A stretch of DNA of 64,000 nt, from the NCBI GenBank assembly GCA_019671135.1, contig JAHRHY010000003.1, forward strand, positions 1,488,001 to 1,552,000, read 5' to 3'. The notes below the pieces were generated by a model that had not been told where the DNA came from, did no database searches, and saw only the letters and a program-made list of their open reading frames with translations. Below are positions 1 to 17,030 of the stretch, piece after piece. Positions within the stretch are counted from its first letter, which is position 1; every line of letters starts with the position of its first letter. The stretch is from Linnemannia hyalina (Eukaryota; Mortierellomycota; Mortierellomycetes; Mortierellales; Mortierellaceae). Made by a program: the position numbers and the translations under genes.

Positions 1-3000
1 GGCACGGGCCAATTGCTGAGCGGCGTCCAGGGGAGAACCAGCTGGATTGGGCATGGGAGGGCGAACTCCAACGCCAACACCGGGCTAAGATGATGAACAA
101 AATGAAATGGTTGTAGACAGGTCAGTTTCGATATTGGTTTTTTGACAAGACGTAAGAGCGATTCTGACATTCATTGGACGATAGAGACTTACTCTTCCTA
201 GAGCCATCGATGCAGCCTGCAGCTGTCGCTGCTCGTTCATAACCTGGCTCAAGTGGCGGTCGCGGTCCGTCTTGTACTTGCTCAGATCTGCAGGGGTCAA
301 AGGTACATTGCCGTTTCCAATCTTGGGGCTCTGACCATCCTGACCAATAACCGCCTTCTTGTTCGCTGCAGTCACGACGGGGGCTACGAACGATGCAACA
401 GCGTAATTACAAAGGGGTTAGAGAATAGACCATATAGGTACTCTACAGGGACGAGATGATCAAAACGACAAGAAACACGTACCAGCATTGACTCGACTCT
501 GAGCAATCTCACGCTTCTTCATGGCCTTCTTCATGGCCTCAAGCATACTCAATGATCGCTGCTTTTTCTTTGCTGGGTCAGCCTTGATGGACGTGACAAT
601 CTTCTTTCCGTCCTTATCCTTTCTCGCCTTGGGTGATGGTGGTGTCGGGCTCGAGCCGGTAGGGAGGTTACCAATGGGGATGAGTCCTGAACCCGAGTCC
701 GCTCCAACACCATTGGGTCCCGATTGGGGTCCATCCTTCTTGGACCAGCGATCGTAACAGTCGTATGGGGTTCTTCGCTCTGAAGAAAGGATGGGTCCCC
801 GCATCGAGTTGAACATATCGGAGATCAGGTCCCAGTTGTACTGGTATGGCTTGATCATGCTCAGCAACAGATCATCCTCCTCGCTCGTCCAGACAACAGG
901 CACTTTCTGCGCAAGGGGACCGGGAGGTGTAGGTCGGCGAATGGGCGTAGATGGAGCATCCTTGTTTTTCTTGGTCTGGAAGAGCACTGGAACTGTCCTT
1001 GGTGGTTCGGTGCCAGGGATGGCGTTCAGGATCCTGCCTTCAATCCTGGGAACTCTGGCGTCCTCATCCTCAAAGTCGTCCATCTCGTCAATAGGATCCC
1101 TCTTGTGCTTCAAGTAAACGACCTGGGAAGCCAGTGGACTGAAGTCCAATGAGGGTGGCTTGGAAGACATCAATCGGCTGATCATGGTGACGCGGCCGTG
1201 CTCCGCCTCGTCCAAGTATGCGTCGTTGTCGTCTGGGTTGGGTGGTCCGTAGAGTGGCAAGTCTGGGAAGAGTGCGTTGATGTCCAGAGATCCAATGCGA
1301 GTTCCCTCCATCAAAGCCTCCAAATTGTCGAGCGAGAACATGGTAACGCTGGTGTCTAGCTCAAGAATAGACGGTCTGCACTTTTGGATGACTGCTGGCG
1401 CAAGGGGTGGGGGCATCATCATAAAGTCATCCTTGGCGTTCTCCTTGAGCTTGGGGACGAGTGCCTTGTTGTCGGCACCTTCAGGGGCGGGCGTGTCCAT
1501 CACAGGCGTCTTGCTCTGATCTGCAGCCAAAGGAGCAGACATGGTGACATCCTCCGACTCAATCTTGATGGGCTTATCGGCGGACGTGTCGTTGATCGGA
1601 GGCTGCTCTGACGGTTCTTGTTTTGTGACGACGTCCATTGCCTCTGTTGCGGGTACAAAAGAGTCCTCGCGGGACGACTCGGAAGTATCCACCATGGACT
1701 CATCCAAAAAGTCCTCGATCTTGACTGTTGCTTCCATAGCCTCAGTTGGTTGCTCTATGGGCGACTCTGGCCGCTCAATGACCTTTTGACGCTGTGTATT
1801 CAGATTCAAGTGTAATACATCCAATAAGTTAGCATCAGGTACTCTCGCATAACATACACTTCATATCATGGAAGAAGCAATAGCACAATGAAATTTACCG
1901 GAACACAGACGAGGGATTTGTCATCGGTCTCGTGCCAAGCCATGATCCACCTGGACACCTGGTAGGCGGTGGCAATCTTCCACCGCCTCTCCTCCTTGTA
2001 GTCGACTTGGGTCCACCGCACCTCGTCCAAAAGATGATCCCAGTGAGTCTTTGTGCGGGCTGGTCCACGATGCTTCTTGATCTGCTTAAAACTCCATCGG
2101 TTTCCCTCCTTGAGGGTATCAATTCGCTGCATTGCTCTCATCAACTTCAACTCCTCACGGGCAACCTTCCAATCCTTGGTATTGACGACCTTGGTTGCAG
2201 TCTGAAAAGCTTTGTAGATGGGCTGGCTCTGAACCTTGAGCTGCCAAGCATAGAGATCCACGTGTCGGGTCGGGCGACCAGATGGGCTTCCATCCAAGGT
2301 ATCGTACCGCTGCGATCCGAAGCGCGAATCCGTCCGCTTCATGAGTGTAGGGGTTGTCGTAGGCTGGGCGTGCTTCTTGGCAGTGTGGAGTTTGAGTGGG
2401 GGTGGCTTGACAGCAAGGTGTGATATGGAGCCATGGCTCGGTGCCGAGTATATGGCAGATGCTGTCAGGGCAGCAATAGCTGGAGTCATGGGCTCCACTG
2501 CCACGGGCATTGGGGTGGGGGTGGCGATCACGGCTCCAGAAGTACCGACTGGGGATGTAGCGCGCGGTGAGCGGTCTGATGCTGTTCCGAGAATCTCGTC
2601 AACACTCCGGTGGCGAATAGCTCCACTGACTCCACGAGTGACCATCCGTTCAGGAGGCGGCAACATCCGCTTCGCCTTGCGTGAAGGGGATGTTTCGGCA
2701 GAGTTTGTCTGCGCACCTGGAGTGCTTCCTGGAGTGCTTCCTGGCGTCCTGGGTTCCGGCGTCTGGTGTCTGTCGTTTTGTGAGGGGTGGTTGCTCTCTG
2801 GAGTGGCGGCGCGGGAATTTGGGGAAGGATGGTTGTTATCTTCAGGAAATGTGGAACGGGCGTTGGCAAAGCCGGGTATTGTTGTGATGGGTTCCTTTTT
2901 GATGTTGCTGTCCATTTCGCTCATCTCCTTCTCGTCGTTCTGCTCGGTCTCGGCGATCTCCATGGCTGAATCGGATGTTAGGTCAGGCACGACCACTGCG

Positions 3001-3536
3001 CTCTCAGGTGGCGTCATGGCTGCTGGCGTTGTGCTCTCTTGCTTGACCCGTGACTCTGGTTCTTCCATGGGGGTGTCTTCTGAATCGGATGCCAATACGC
3101 CCGAGGAAGGGTTAGATCTACTTGTTGAATTACAACCAATGTTCGGTTAGAGACCATTCTGATAGTGTTTTGTAGTCGATCGCAGAGGAAGGGTGGAGGA
3201 ATATTGAAAATGCCATACTCGGACAGTTGATATTGCTCTTGGAATGCCTTCAGCTTAGCTTCATCAATCTTGGCGAAGTCCGGCTCAGGCTCCAGGCTGG
3301 CGTCTGTCCCGGCGACTTGTTTCATATAATAAAACTCTTTGAGAAGAATGTCGCGTCGAACAAGAATCTCACTTTTTTTTTGAACGACGCGTGTCGAAGG
3401 GAGAGTGAATGAGAAAGAGAGAATCAGTATCGATATGTTATTTTGACCTTGTTGGAGTTCCAATCTTGATGAAGAGGTATGTGGTGGATACTTACTCAAT
3501 CTGTTCTCGGTGCGTCTTCTCCGACAAAAGCCTCAT
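1..3536 (-). CDS. EAF1: Vid21/Eaf1-type NuA4 subunit (HSA + SANT), 3' end beyond window
   Basis: Platform subunit of the NuA4 histone acetyltransferase complex in the nucleus (family knowledge). Exons read on the minus strand: 3536-3496 (starts MRLLSEKTHREQI), 3371-3218, about 3117-1899, 1791-483, 383-193, and 84 to beyond position 1. Donors at 3495 and 192 are GTAAGT and reading phases match across the junctions. The third exon ends in an HSA domain (about 2270-1920, with VDLYAWQLKVQSQP and KKHRGPARTKTHWDHLLDEV), which binds actin-related proteins. The fourth exon holds a SANT/Myb domain (about 900-740, VVWTSEEDDLLLSMI) followed by a Lys-rich segment. Low-complexity acidic and Ser/Pro-rich stretches flank both. 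HSA followed by SANT without a helicase domain distinguishes Eaf1/p400-N from Swr1. The C-terminus lies outside the window. The third exon's acceptor has two in-frame options, 3 nt apart. Confidence 0.85.
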
Positions 3537-4898
3537 TTTGAGGATATGTGGCAACTATTGGTAGAATGGAGGCAACGAGCAAACGACCGGTCAGATTAAG
3601 TCCTTGGTAAAGTTATGACAGGCATGGTCTTCATGATCTGGATTTGGTAGGAAAAACAAGCACAAAGTGCGTGCCACTTACAGCTTTGTTCACCTCGGTC
3701 ATATTGAGGGAACTCTTTGGATGTGTTGTGGGTCAAACTATCAGGCGTACACCGTTCCAATTGGTGTTTCCCCTGACGTTTGCTGTCACTTGTGTTCGAA
3801 GATTCGGATACGAAAAAAAGAGTATGCTGCACAGTTGATGAACGGAACAGTACTCGAATAGAGAAAGAAAAACGAAGGAAAGTGGGTTCTGTGTGTGTGT
3901 TGGGAGTATAATATGGACGGGTCGCCTAGTTAACGTAACGAGAATTGTCTGAAAGTTAGCAAGCATTGCAGAAGGTAAACAATGCGTTGTTTTCGTATGC
4001 CAGCAAACAATAAAGGTCAAAAAAGACAAGGAGGATATGTGCCAAACGCGGCACAAAGTATAACAATCCCAACAAACAAGAATGCAATCGACGCTCACGT
4101 CCAAGCCCACCGCCTACTCTACTCGCACGACCAACGAATGGAAATATGCCTGACCATTTCGCATGACCTCCCAGAATCGTTATTTCCCAACCGAGAATGC
4201 ACATGACTCTTGAGGGGGTTTGTTGCACTGCCAGCAAAGACGAAAAAATGCGGGAGAAATGAAAAGAAGGGGAGTGCGCAGTTGATAAGAGGGGAAAAGA
4301 CGCACCAGGCCAGTGAGGGAGAAAAAAGAAAAAAAGGCTGGCGAGGGAGGGGATACACGCAAATACCCAGGGTGATTGCGTTTGAACGAAAAACACACAT
4401 ATACAGGAGATGATGGCAGGCCTTGAGAATCGGTTGGATGGGAGCCAAGTGGGAGAAGTGCCCATCCCCAATATCCGCTCGCAATCAAGCCTTGAAAAAG
4501 TGATGTTATTTTTGGATGGGAACTTACCAAGTGTTGCTGCGGATGGATGCTTGTTTTTTTTTTTTGTTTCGGGGATTGATTGAACAACAGAAAAAGAAAA
4601 GGCACAATCAAACAATAGCAAGAGAATAGAAGAGGGCAGAAAGAGATGGAGTGGAGTTGGTTGTTGTAGTGTGTGTTGATGGTTGTCTTTTTTTTTTTAG
4701 CTGCTGGTTGAGGCGCTTTCCGATGATGATTGTCTTGTTTTGCGGGTGTTTTTTGTTTGTCTGTCTGTCTGTCCGTGTGTGTTTGGCCCTGCTGGCGAGT
4801 CAGTACGAGAGTGCACAAGGAAAGGGGCTCTCATTTCGATGGTGTTGGTGACGTTTCATTTGATTTTTTTAACCTGTCAACAAGTCACGTGCATTCAT
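3537..4898. other. Intergenic: EAF1 upstream region / LysRS downstream region
   Basis: About 1.36 kb between two minus-strand genes, so it contains the EAF1 promoter and leader and the LysRS 3' end. It has T- and A-rich low-complexity patches, a short GT run near 3891-3902 and a TGTC repeat near 4758-4773. Open frames here (for example 3956-4621 minus) translate to Phe/Ser/Pro-rich sequence with no family resemblance. I see no RNA gene. Confidence 0.6.
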
Positions 4899-7378
<2,480 letters not shown>

Positions 7379-7388
7379 TGGTCTGTGA

Positions 7389-7425
7389 AGGTTGAATGAA
7401 TGAATGAATGAATGAATGAATGAAA
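7389..7425. repeat. GAAT tetranucleotide microsatellite
   Basis: Seven or more tandem GAAT units directly upstream of the LysRS start codon, in its presumed 5' leader. The tract ends in GAAAGAAA. Confidence 0.9.
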
Positions 7426-7652
7426 GAAAAGATTCCCCTGATCACAAGAAAAAAAATCGGACAACTGTGGGGAGCCGGAGGGACTGCTTCCTCTTGGTCA
7501 GTCAGTCAGGCACAAGGCTTCACATCCAGGCACAGAGAGCGATAGTTTGATTTCGCGTGGTTGAAATGTGATGCAGTTCTATGGTTATTCTGGATATGAC
7601 TTCCCTTCTCTCTCTGCTCAGCTCTCGTAGTATTTCCTTCACCTGGAACACA

Positions 7653-8300
7653 TTACAGCAACGCAGCAGCTGCCCATACGGCAGCACCGACAACAACTCC
7701 TCTACTCCCTGCTTCACGCCGCCTCAACACTCTCTCGCCAGCAGACGACGACACGGACGAGCTGCTGTCCATGTGCGCCTTGGAATGTCCACCATGGTAA
7801 ATCCCTCCTACTCCTCCTCCTTCACCTCCATGGCTCATGTCCTCACTCGTCATCGATGCCGCCTTCACTACCGTCATGGCCTCTGTCCCTCCTGCCCCAC
7901 CCCTTGGTGGCTCGTTATCACTTTCGTCGCCAATTGACACAGAACTGCTGCTGGTGCCGCCTACACTGACAGAGCTGCTGATATCAACTGTTGAATCGCT
8001 TCGTCGTTGTCCTTTTCCTTGTGGTTGTGGTTGATGGCATGCTCTCTTTGATAGCGGACCATTGCCTAGTTCCTAGTTTATGAACAAACGATAAAAGGTA
8101 ATGTGAGCGACCAATGCTGTGACTACCTACTCAACCTTGAAGCGATCCACAGGGTTCATTGTCGGGCTTACAGTATCTATCCTCTCCCGACATGCATTGG
8201 ACGGTGGAACGCCGACAATAGTGGCTTCTGTAGTGTTCAGAAGAAGAACAACGGCGACGACCGTGCACGTCCAGATTTGAGTCGTCGACGAGTATCTCAT
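7653..8300 (-). CDS. Small secreted protein with probable GPI-anchor signal
   Basis: No family recognised. Two exons join in phase: 8300-8172 (43 codons, donor GTAAGC at 8171) and 8072-7653 (139 codons plus stop, acceptor ACTAG). The product is about 182 residues. The N-terminus is a good signal peptide: MRYSSTTQIW, then the hydrophobic TVVAVVLLL, then NTTEA. The middle is Gln/Ser/Gly-rich and charged. The last residues are basic followed by a hydrophobic tail (GVVVGAAVWAAAALL) ending at the stop, which is the layout of a GPI-attachment signal. The spliced model is inferred; reading straight through exon 1 would end after 57 codons without the tail. A wall- or membrane-anchored surface protein is the likely role. 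Confidence 0.6.
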
Positions 8301-8919
8301 GCTGCAATATGTAATTAACTGAAGGTGGTGATGTGAGAGGATACAAGAAAAGCAAAGTTGGTATGAGGTGCAGGTACGATGTGGTCGAGTGAGATTGGTT
8401 GTTGGTGTCCAAGCAGAGTAGAACACACAAAAGGCAAAATGGAAAGCGTGGAGTGGTGAGCAGGATGGGACGAGGGAGAGCGACGCAGGCTTGTGAGTGG
8501 ACTGCAGGTGCCGGTGAGGCGACAAGAAGAGAAAGAAAGAAGATAAAAAAAATCAAATGCAGGTATCATGACGCCCATTGATTGCAGAGGTGGACCTTTA
8601 TTACAAGAGAGGCCATGAGGAGTATCAAGGGCCAAAAAAAAAATAACTGAAAGGGAGGATCACAAACAAGGAGAAAAACCACGGATAGAAGGGCTTTACA
8701 TCTCCAGGCACGGCAATGTCTCTTTCTAGGAGGTGTTTCTGCCGAGACGGAGAAAGGGAGTCCGTGAAAGGAGAGAAAAGAAAAAAGAGGGAGGCAATAG
8801 GAGACTTGTTTTGCTGCGCGCCGCATCTTACTTCAGCACAGCGCCAACAACCAACTGCTTTCCACACGTGTGAACGAGCGAGGCTACACAATTGCTTAAA
8901 AGAAGGAATACTTTTTTCT
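8301..8919. other. Intergenic between GPI-type gene and SAC1
   Basis: Upstream region of the 7653-8300 gene and downstream region of SAC1, both minus strand. Composition is purine-rich on the plus strand. Open frames here are low complexity. I see no RNA gene or repeat of note. Confidence 0.5.
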
Positions 8920-12448
<3,529 letters not shown>

Positions 12449-13877
12449 CGCGGACAGGTCTGCCTTGTGGGTGGTCGAGGGATGAGAATTGCTGATGAAA
12501 TGGCGATGCTGAGAGTTGACGTAGAGAGGGGGATGAGGGTGAAGAAGGCAGCAAGGAGAACGAGAAGGGGTGAGAGGGGAAGGATGCAAGGGCACAGAAA
12601 ATAAGAAGGTTCAGAAGAAGAGCGAGAAAAAGAAAAAGGGAAACCGTGGAAAAGGTGAGAAAAAGGGTCCTCTCTGAGGAGTAATCGTCGGCTTTATTTT
12701 TTCTTTCCATCCCAGGGGCAGGCATGGTGCACTGTCAGAATGCGCATTCTTAGCACTAGACAACAGGATGACAGTCAACCCAATACCAACAAGTTAATTG
12801 CTTCACTTTCCCCTTTATTCCTTTTTATATTTATTTGCATCTGGAAAGACCGTTTCCCTGTGTGTTCGTCCTTCTCTTCTGCTCATCATGATCGCCTTCA
12901 CCAGGGTCCATTCGAACTGCAAGCCCGAGACTATTTGTTTTCTTCTGCGACGACCTATTTTAATTTTTGATCTGATCCTTTCTAGTGAGACAGACAAAGT
13001 GGTTAATGATAGGTGATAGTGCTAGATGAGGATCGCCCTTTTGTTGATCGTCGATCTCCATTTGTGTGAACGAAGGGGTAAGAAATGGTTGAAGGTGAAG
13101 GTAGTAGCTGGTCGTGCCTGAGAGGTTCAAAGGGCAAAGAGAGTCTAGACTGATCAGGTTTGGCACCAATACTAACACCAACCCCTCCCCTCTGCACCCG
13201 CGTTTCCTAGGTATTTAACCACGGACACAAAAGGGCGCGCAGACTCAAGCCAAATGGATCTACACGTCCTTTTGTTGCCACTTCATCATTCCTTTTGTTG
13301 CCATTGTACTATACACCTTCGTTCCGTCGATTGGACAGTTCACTAATCACTTTTGTCTATTCTCCCGCCCCTCCATTGTTTCTTTCTTCAGAACAAAAGA
13401 TGCGTAGCCTCCTGTTTCGCCATTGTTTTTTCTGGTCCCTGAAAAAAAAAAAAAAAACACTAGGAACAAAAACGTCTTTTGTACTTTTCTCCACCTCCAA
13501 ACAAAAAAGTCGGCCGCCAGGTGGCCAAATGGGAGATATTTCAATGCCCTCACCTCAAGTCTCTAGACTCTGTTTGATTCAGTCGCACACATTTCAAACT
13601 AAGAAAGAAACAACATTCGACATCGATGTCATGGTGCATCTTTTTTATGTATGTCTCTTCTCCCCTTACCCTTCGGTCCGTCTTTCCTCCTCATATCTTA
13701 TATCTAATTCTCTCTTCTTTGTTTTCATTTCCCACATTTTTTTTTCTTCTCTCCCCCCCCCACCTCCTCCCCCACTTCTCTTTCATCATCCATCCATCCC
13801 TCCTTCTTTCATAACCGTCTTGCTCTTGCTCGCTTTGTTTTCATTTCAAATTCCTCACCCCCTCAAATACCCTATAA
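12449..13877. other. Divergent intergenic region SAC1 / secreted protein
   Basis: About 1.4 kb shared upstream region. A purine-rich block lies next to SAC1 (12530-12670). The 13740-13860 part is strongly C/T-rich on the plus strand, as expected for a pyrimidine-rich fungal promoter or leader. The sequence CCTATAAATG overlaps the downstream start codon, so it is unlikely to be a working TATA box for that ATG. Confidence 0.5.
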
Positions 13878-14609
13878 ATGCCAGCTTTCCCTTGGCTGCT
13901 GTGCTGGCTCTCATGCACCATCCTCCTTATCCACGCAAGACCCGTTCCTCCTCCTCGATTTACATCCACATCCACTACAGCCACAACAACCTCGACCTCT
14001 CCACGGATACTTTCAACCATCTTCACCTCCTCGATGAACGAACAGAAGCGATCCAGCGTCTTTGCCGACTTACTCAGAAACCCAGCCACCAACTCGTTCC
14101 CTGGGCTCATGCTCTACCCCGACCCTCCCCCAATCCCCAACGTCGTCTTTCCCGTAATATCACCGCCTGATCCCCATCCTCAACCTCCCATACCCACAGG
14201 AACCCCTTATCGCGGTGTTCCCGAATATCCTTCTGGTGGCTTTATGGACGTTGCACTCCTGGGAGTAACATGTCAGGCTAATAGAATGCCCAACTTCCCA
14301 GCGTCGATTCCAATTGCAGTCGGTGTGATCCGTCTGTTTAGGAAGGCGACGTATCGAGACGAGGCCGCGGTAGTCAGAGGATGTGGATGTATGCCCCTCG
14401 AAAGTCCGATCCAAATCGAGTCCTTTGTCGCATCCACAAACCACGCTGTTGCCTTCTATACCGCCGCCAATTGCGAGGGACCGCCCTACTTCCAGCGCTT
14501 CAACATGCACTATGATGTCGAGCCCAACATGGTCGCCAACAGTATCAAGATTATCCAAGGAGTCGTCGAACCTCTTCCCTCACCCCAGAACGGTGGCCTC
14601 CTGCGCTAA
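13878..14609 (+). CDS. Secreted protein of unknown function, 243 aa
   Basis: Single open exon. A clear signal peptide starts MPAFPWLLCWLSCTILLIHA, followed by a Pro/Thr/Ser-rich linker and a compact C-terminal domain of about 120 residues from GFMDVALLGVTCQANRM onward. That domain has four cysteines (VTCQ, GCGCMP, NCEG). The ending FYTAANCEGPPYFQRF ... ANSIKI loosely resembles one Greek-key motif of beta/gamma-crystallin-like secreted proteins. That is only a structural guess; I recognise no family. The start was chosen for the signal peptide. An apoplastic or cell-wall role is plausible but unproven. Confidence 0.75.
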   Translation: MPAFPWLLCWLSCTILLIHARPVPPPRFTSTSTTATTTSTSPRILSTIFTSSMNEQKRSSVFADLLRNPATNSFPGLMLYPDPPPIPNVVFPVISPPDPHPQPPIPTGTPYRGVPEYPSGGFMDVALLGVTCQANRMPNFPASIPIAVGVIRLFRKATYRDEAAVVRGCGCMPLESPIQIESFVASTNHAVAFYTAANCEGPPYFQRFNMHYDVEPNMVANSIKIIQGVVEPLPSPQNGGLLR

Positions 14610-15520
14610 ATCACAGGGAACAACAGGGGTGGCGACAACGACAAAGATCCAGCTGACCAGATGATTCCGATATTTGAAGGAAGGACAAACATTTCGCTTC
14701 CTATCGAATGTTTATCTTTCTATTGGCCTGCTAACTTTGCAGCTCTCACCCCTCGTCCTGGAACCACAGCGCTGAACTGAATGAGCGAGTGAGTGGAACA
14801 CGCCTCGCAGACCTTGAGCAGCCATCCTTTCCTTTTCTTTTTTTTCCTTCTCCCGATACCCGTGGCTTCTCAGCTTGCACACACATATACCCCTCCGCTA
14901 CTAGCCTGTAAATAAAATCTTCAACATCACAAAAACAGAGCCCATGTGTCTTTCAATGGTCATGAAGGTGTGGACATCCTCTACTTGTTAGTATGTAGTC
15001 TGGAAACAAACTACCAAAAAAACTTGAACGGTCAATTGGAAGACACCAAAAATACAAGAGTAGATATGCTCCTTTGGTTTGACTTTAATTTCTTTTTTTT
15101 TTTTTATGCTTGTGAGAATGTATGTCCAGCCGAGCAAAGCAAGCCGGCCGGTCGTGAGCATGAGCGGCAAGAGGATGCCTATCTATCTACTTACTCCCTA
15201 TTTTTTCCTACGATCGCCCCAGAGTGTGGAAGAGAGCAGCGGAATTGACAAATTGGGTATGGGAATGAGATAATGAATGGAAAACGAGAGCGCGTATTGC
15301 AGCAGCAGAGAAGGAAAAAAAAAAACGACGACAGCAATTGCACGTGTGTTTGTGCGCAAGATAGCTTTTTTTGCTGACAAGGTGGGACAACAAGGTTTTT
15401 TTTTTTTTCCCTTCTCGTCCTTTATCACTTATTTGTCCCTTCCTTATATATTATATCAGTTCTTATTCTTTTTCCTCACACCACCTATCTCTCCATCCTT
15501 CTTGTCATCACTTTCAACGA
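14610..15520. other. Intergenic between secreted protein and hotdog gene
   Basis: Holds the 3' end of the secreted-protein gene (AATAAA-like AAATAAAA near 14911) and the promoter of the next gene. T- and A-rich tracts occur at 15091-15105 and 15398-15410. No coding or RNA gene seen. Confidence 0.5.
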
Positions 15521-15573
15521 GTAAGTCTGACCTCCTGTCTGATCACAAAACACCGCTAACCTGCATCTCATAG
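15521..15573 (+). other. Probable 5'-leader intron of the hotdog gene
   Basis: GTAAGT donor at 15521, GCTAAC branch site at 15555-15560 and ATAG acceptor at 15573 give a 53-nt intron of the usual local form, upstream of any long reading frame. Inferred from consensus only. Confidence 0.5.
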
Positions 15574-15638
15574 AACTCAACTCAAGATCAGATCAGTTGC
15601 TATTCAAAGCAGGACATTGATGAGCACCATCGCGCTCC

Positions 15639-15722
15639 ATGTACAATGAACAGGGATACTACGTGACGATCGACATGCCAGGAAACAATGTCCATCCCGA
15701 TGAAGGACGACACGCGCACTAG
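15639..15722 (+). other. 27-codon upstream ORF or alternative first coding exon
   Basis: ATG at 15639 opens a short, non-repetitive frame (MYNEQGYYVTIDMPGNNVHP...) ending in TAG at 15720-15722, ahead of the main start at 15871. Either it is a leader uORF, or its first eight codons splice (GTGACG at 15663) to an acceptor ending at 15792. From 15793 an open in-frame stretch runs into the main ATG, which would extend the hotdog protein N-terminally. The sequence does not decide between these. Confidence 0.35.
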
Positions 15723-15870
15723 AAAAGTCAATTCCCTCTCAAGGCCATGCTGCTAACCTGCTTGTTGCTCGTTTTCCCCGTTCAAATAATAGAGCTCCAA
15801 CATACACACCAGAAAACAGGACAACAACAACACAACAACGGACGCCAATCGAAACAGCAAAAAAAAAGCG

Positions 15871-16806
15871 ATGAACAACTTATATCTCGCCCTTGGCTCG
15901 ATCCTCTTGATCGCATTGATCGCCCTCGTCGGCTTCGTATCCAAAAAGCTCGGCGCCCTCAGGGATCCTCTTCAGATCTGGGAGGCCCTCAACAATGTCG
16001 GTCTCTTGCCCATCCGCATGCGAGCCTGGATCTTCTCGACCGTCGTCGGAATCGCCAACCCTTACTCCAAATCCATCAACTTCCGTATCACTGAGCTGAG
16101 AAAGGGCAAGTCTTGCGGAGTCATGAAGGTAAAGAAAAACACTGTGACCCATATATATGCTCATGGCGTACTTGTGTCTGCGTCTCTCTTTCATTCTTAG
16201 ACGTGTTTTTGATGCACCAACAAACCTACCAGCCAAACAAGGAGGCCATGTTTTGGTCCGCAGGAATGAAAGAAGGATGACGAGACAAAGGTGTGAAGAA
16301 CAGGATCAAACATGTTACTGACTCCTTTGTTTTTTTCTCTCTCTCTGTTTGGCGTTGAACAGGAGACCAAGGCGATCTCGAACCCTTTCCGTTGCGTCCA
16401 CGCCGCTGCTTTGATCACCTTTGGCGAGACTGTCGGAGGCCTGGCTGTTTTTACTCTTCTCGGAAAGAAGGATCGCGCCATCTTGACCAATATCAACGCG
16501 GAGGTAATAATATTGACTAGAACTTGGACATGGATGGACACTGAATCGAAAAAAAAAAGCATTCTTGCTCGTCCTTCTCTAGTGGTTCATGATATAAGTG
16601 ATTTCCTAACAGGCTATATATTCCCTTGATTGAACTAATAGTACATTAAAGTGTCGCGCGGTTTGTTGACTGCCAGCTCGGTCATTCAGCCAATAAAGGA
16701 TCGGGAGATTAAGGAGCTCGTCAACGAGGTTCTCATCAAGAACGCCGCTTTCGAGACCGTTGCCAAGCTCACCCTGACATGGAAAGTCGACCTCAAGGAC
16801 CAGTAA
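15871..16806 (+). CDS. Hotdog-fold (DUF4442/thioesterase-like) protein
   Basis: Three exons in phase 0: 15871-16128, 16363-16503 and 16642-16806, giving 187 residues. The N-terminus is a membrane-anchor-like helix (LGSILLIALIALVGF). The rest reads as a single hotdog domain of DUF4442 style. The block ETKAISNPFRCVHAAALITF followed by GETVGGLAVFTLL resembles the long central helix and dimer region of these acyl-thioesterase-like proteins, then a beta strand YIKVSRGLLTASSVI. Substrate is unknown; a role in acyl-CoA or lipid metabolism at a membrane is an inference. Stop TAA at 16804. It is convergent with the exchanger gene, with only about 220 bp between stops. Confidence 0.75.
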
Positions 16807-17030
16807 AGAACTCGACTATTTCGCCAGCATTTCCGGCTACCGCCTCTCCCACTCAGCACTCCTTCCTCAACAAGCGCCACCCCACTCTTCTTACAATCAC
16901 TACATACATTCACATCATACATAAAGATCATTAAGTATACCAAATGAAAAGATATATATGCTTTATTATTGCTTGGTCATGATAAGAGAAAACGAATCAA
17001 AAAAAAGGGACGAAACGATAAACACTTTTC

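Noticed and set aside
3956..4621. 221-codon minus-strand frame upstream of EAF1
   Set aside because: It is rich in Phe, Ser and Pro from polypyrimidine DNA, spans what should be the EAF1 promoter, and matches nothing.
13863..13880. TATAAA as the core promoter of the secreted protein
   Set aside because: It overlaps the start codon that gives a clean signal peptide, so it cannot direct a transcript including that ATG.
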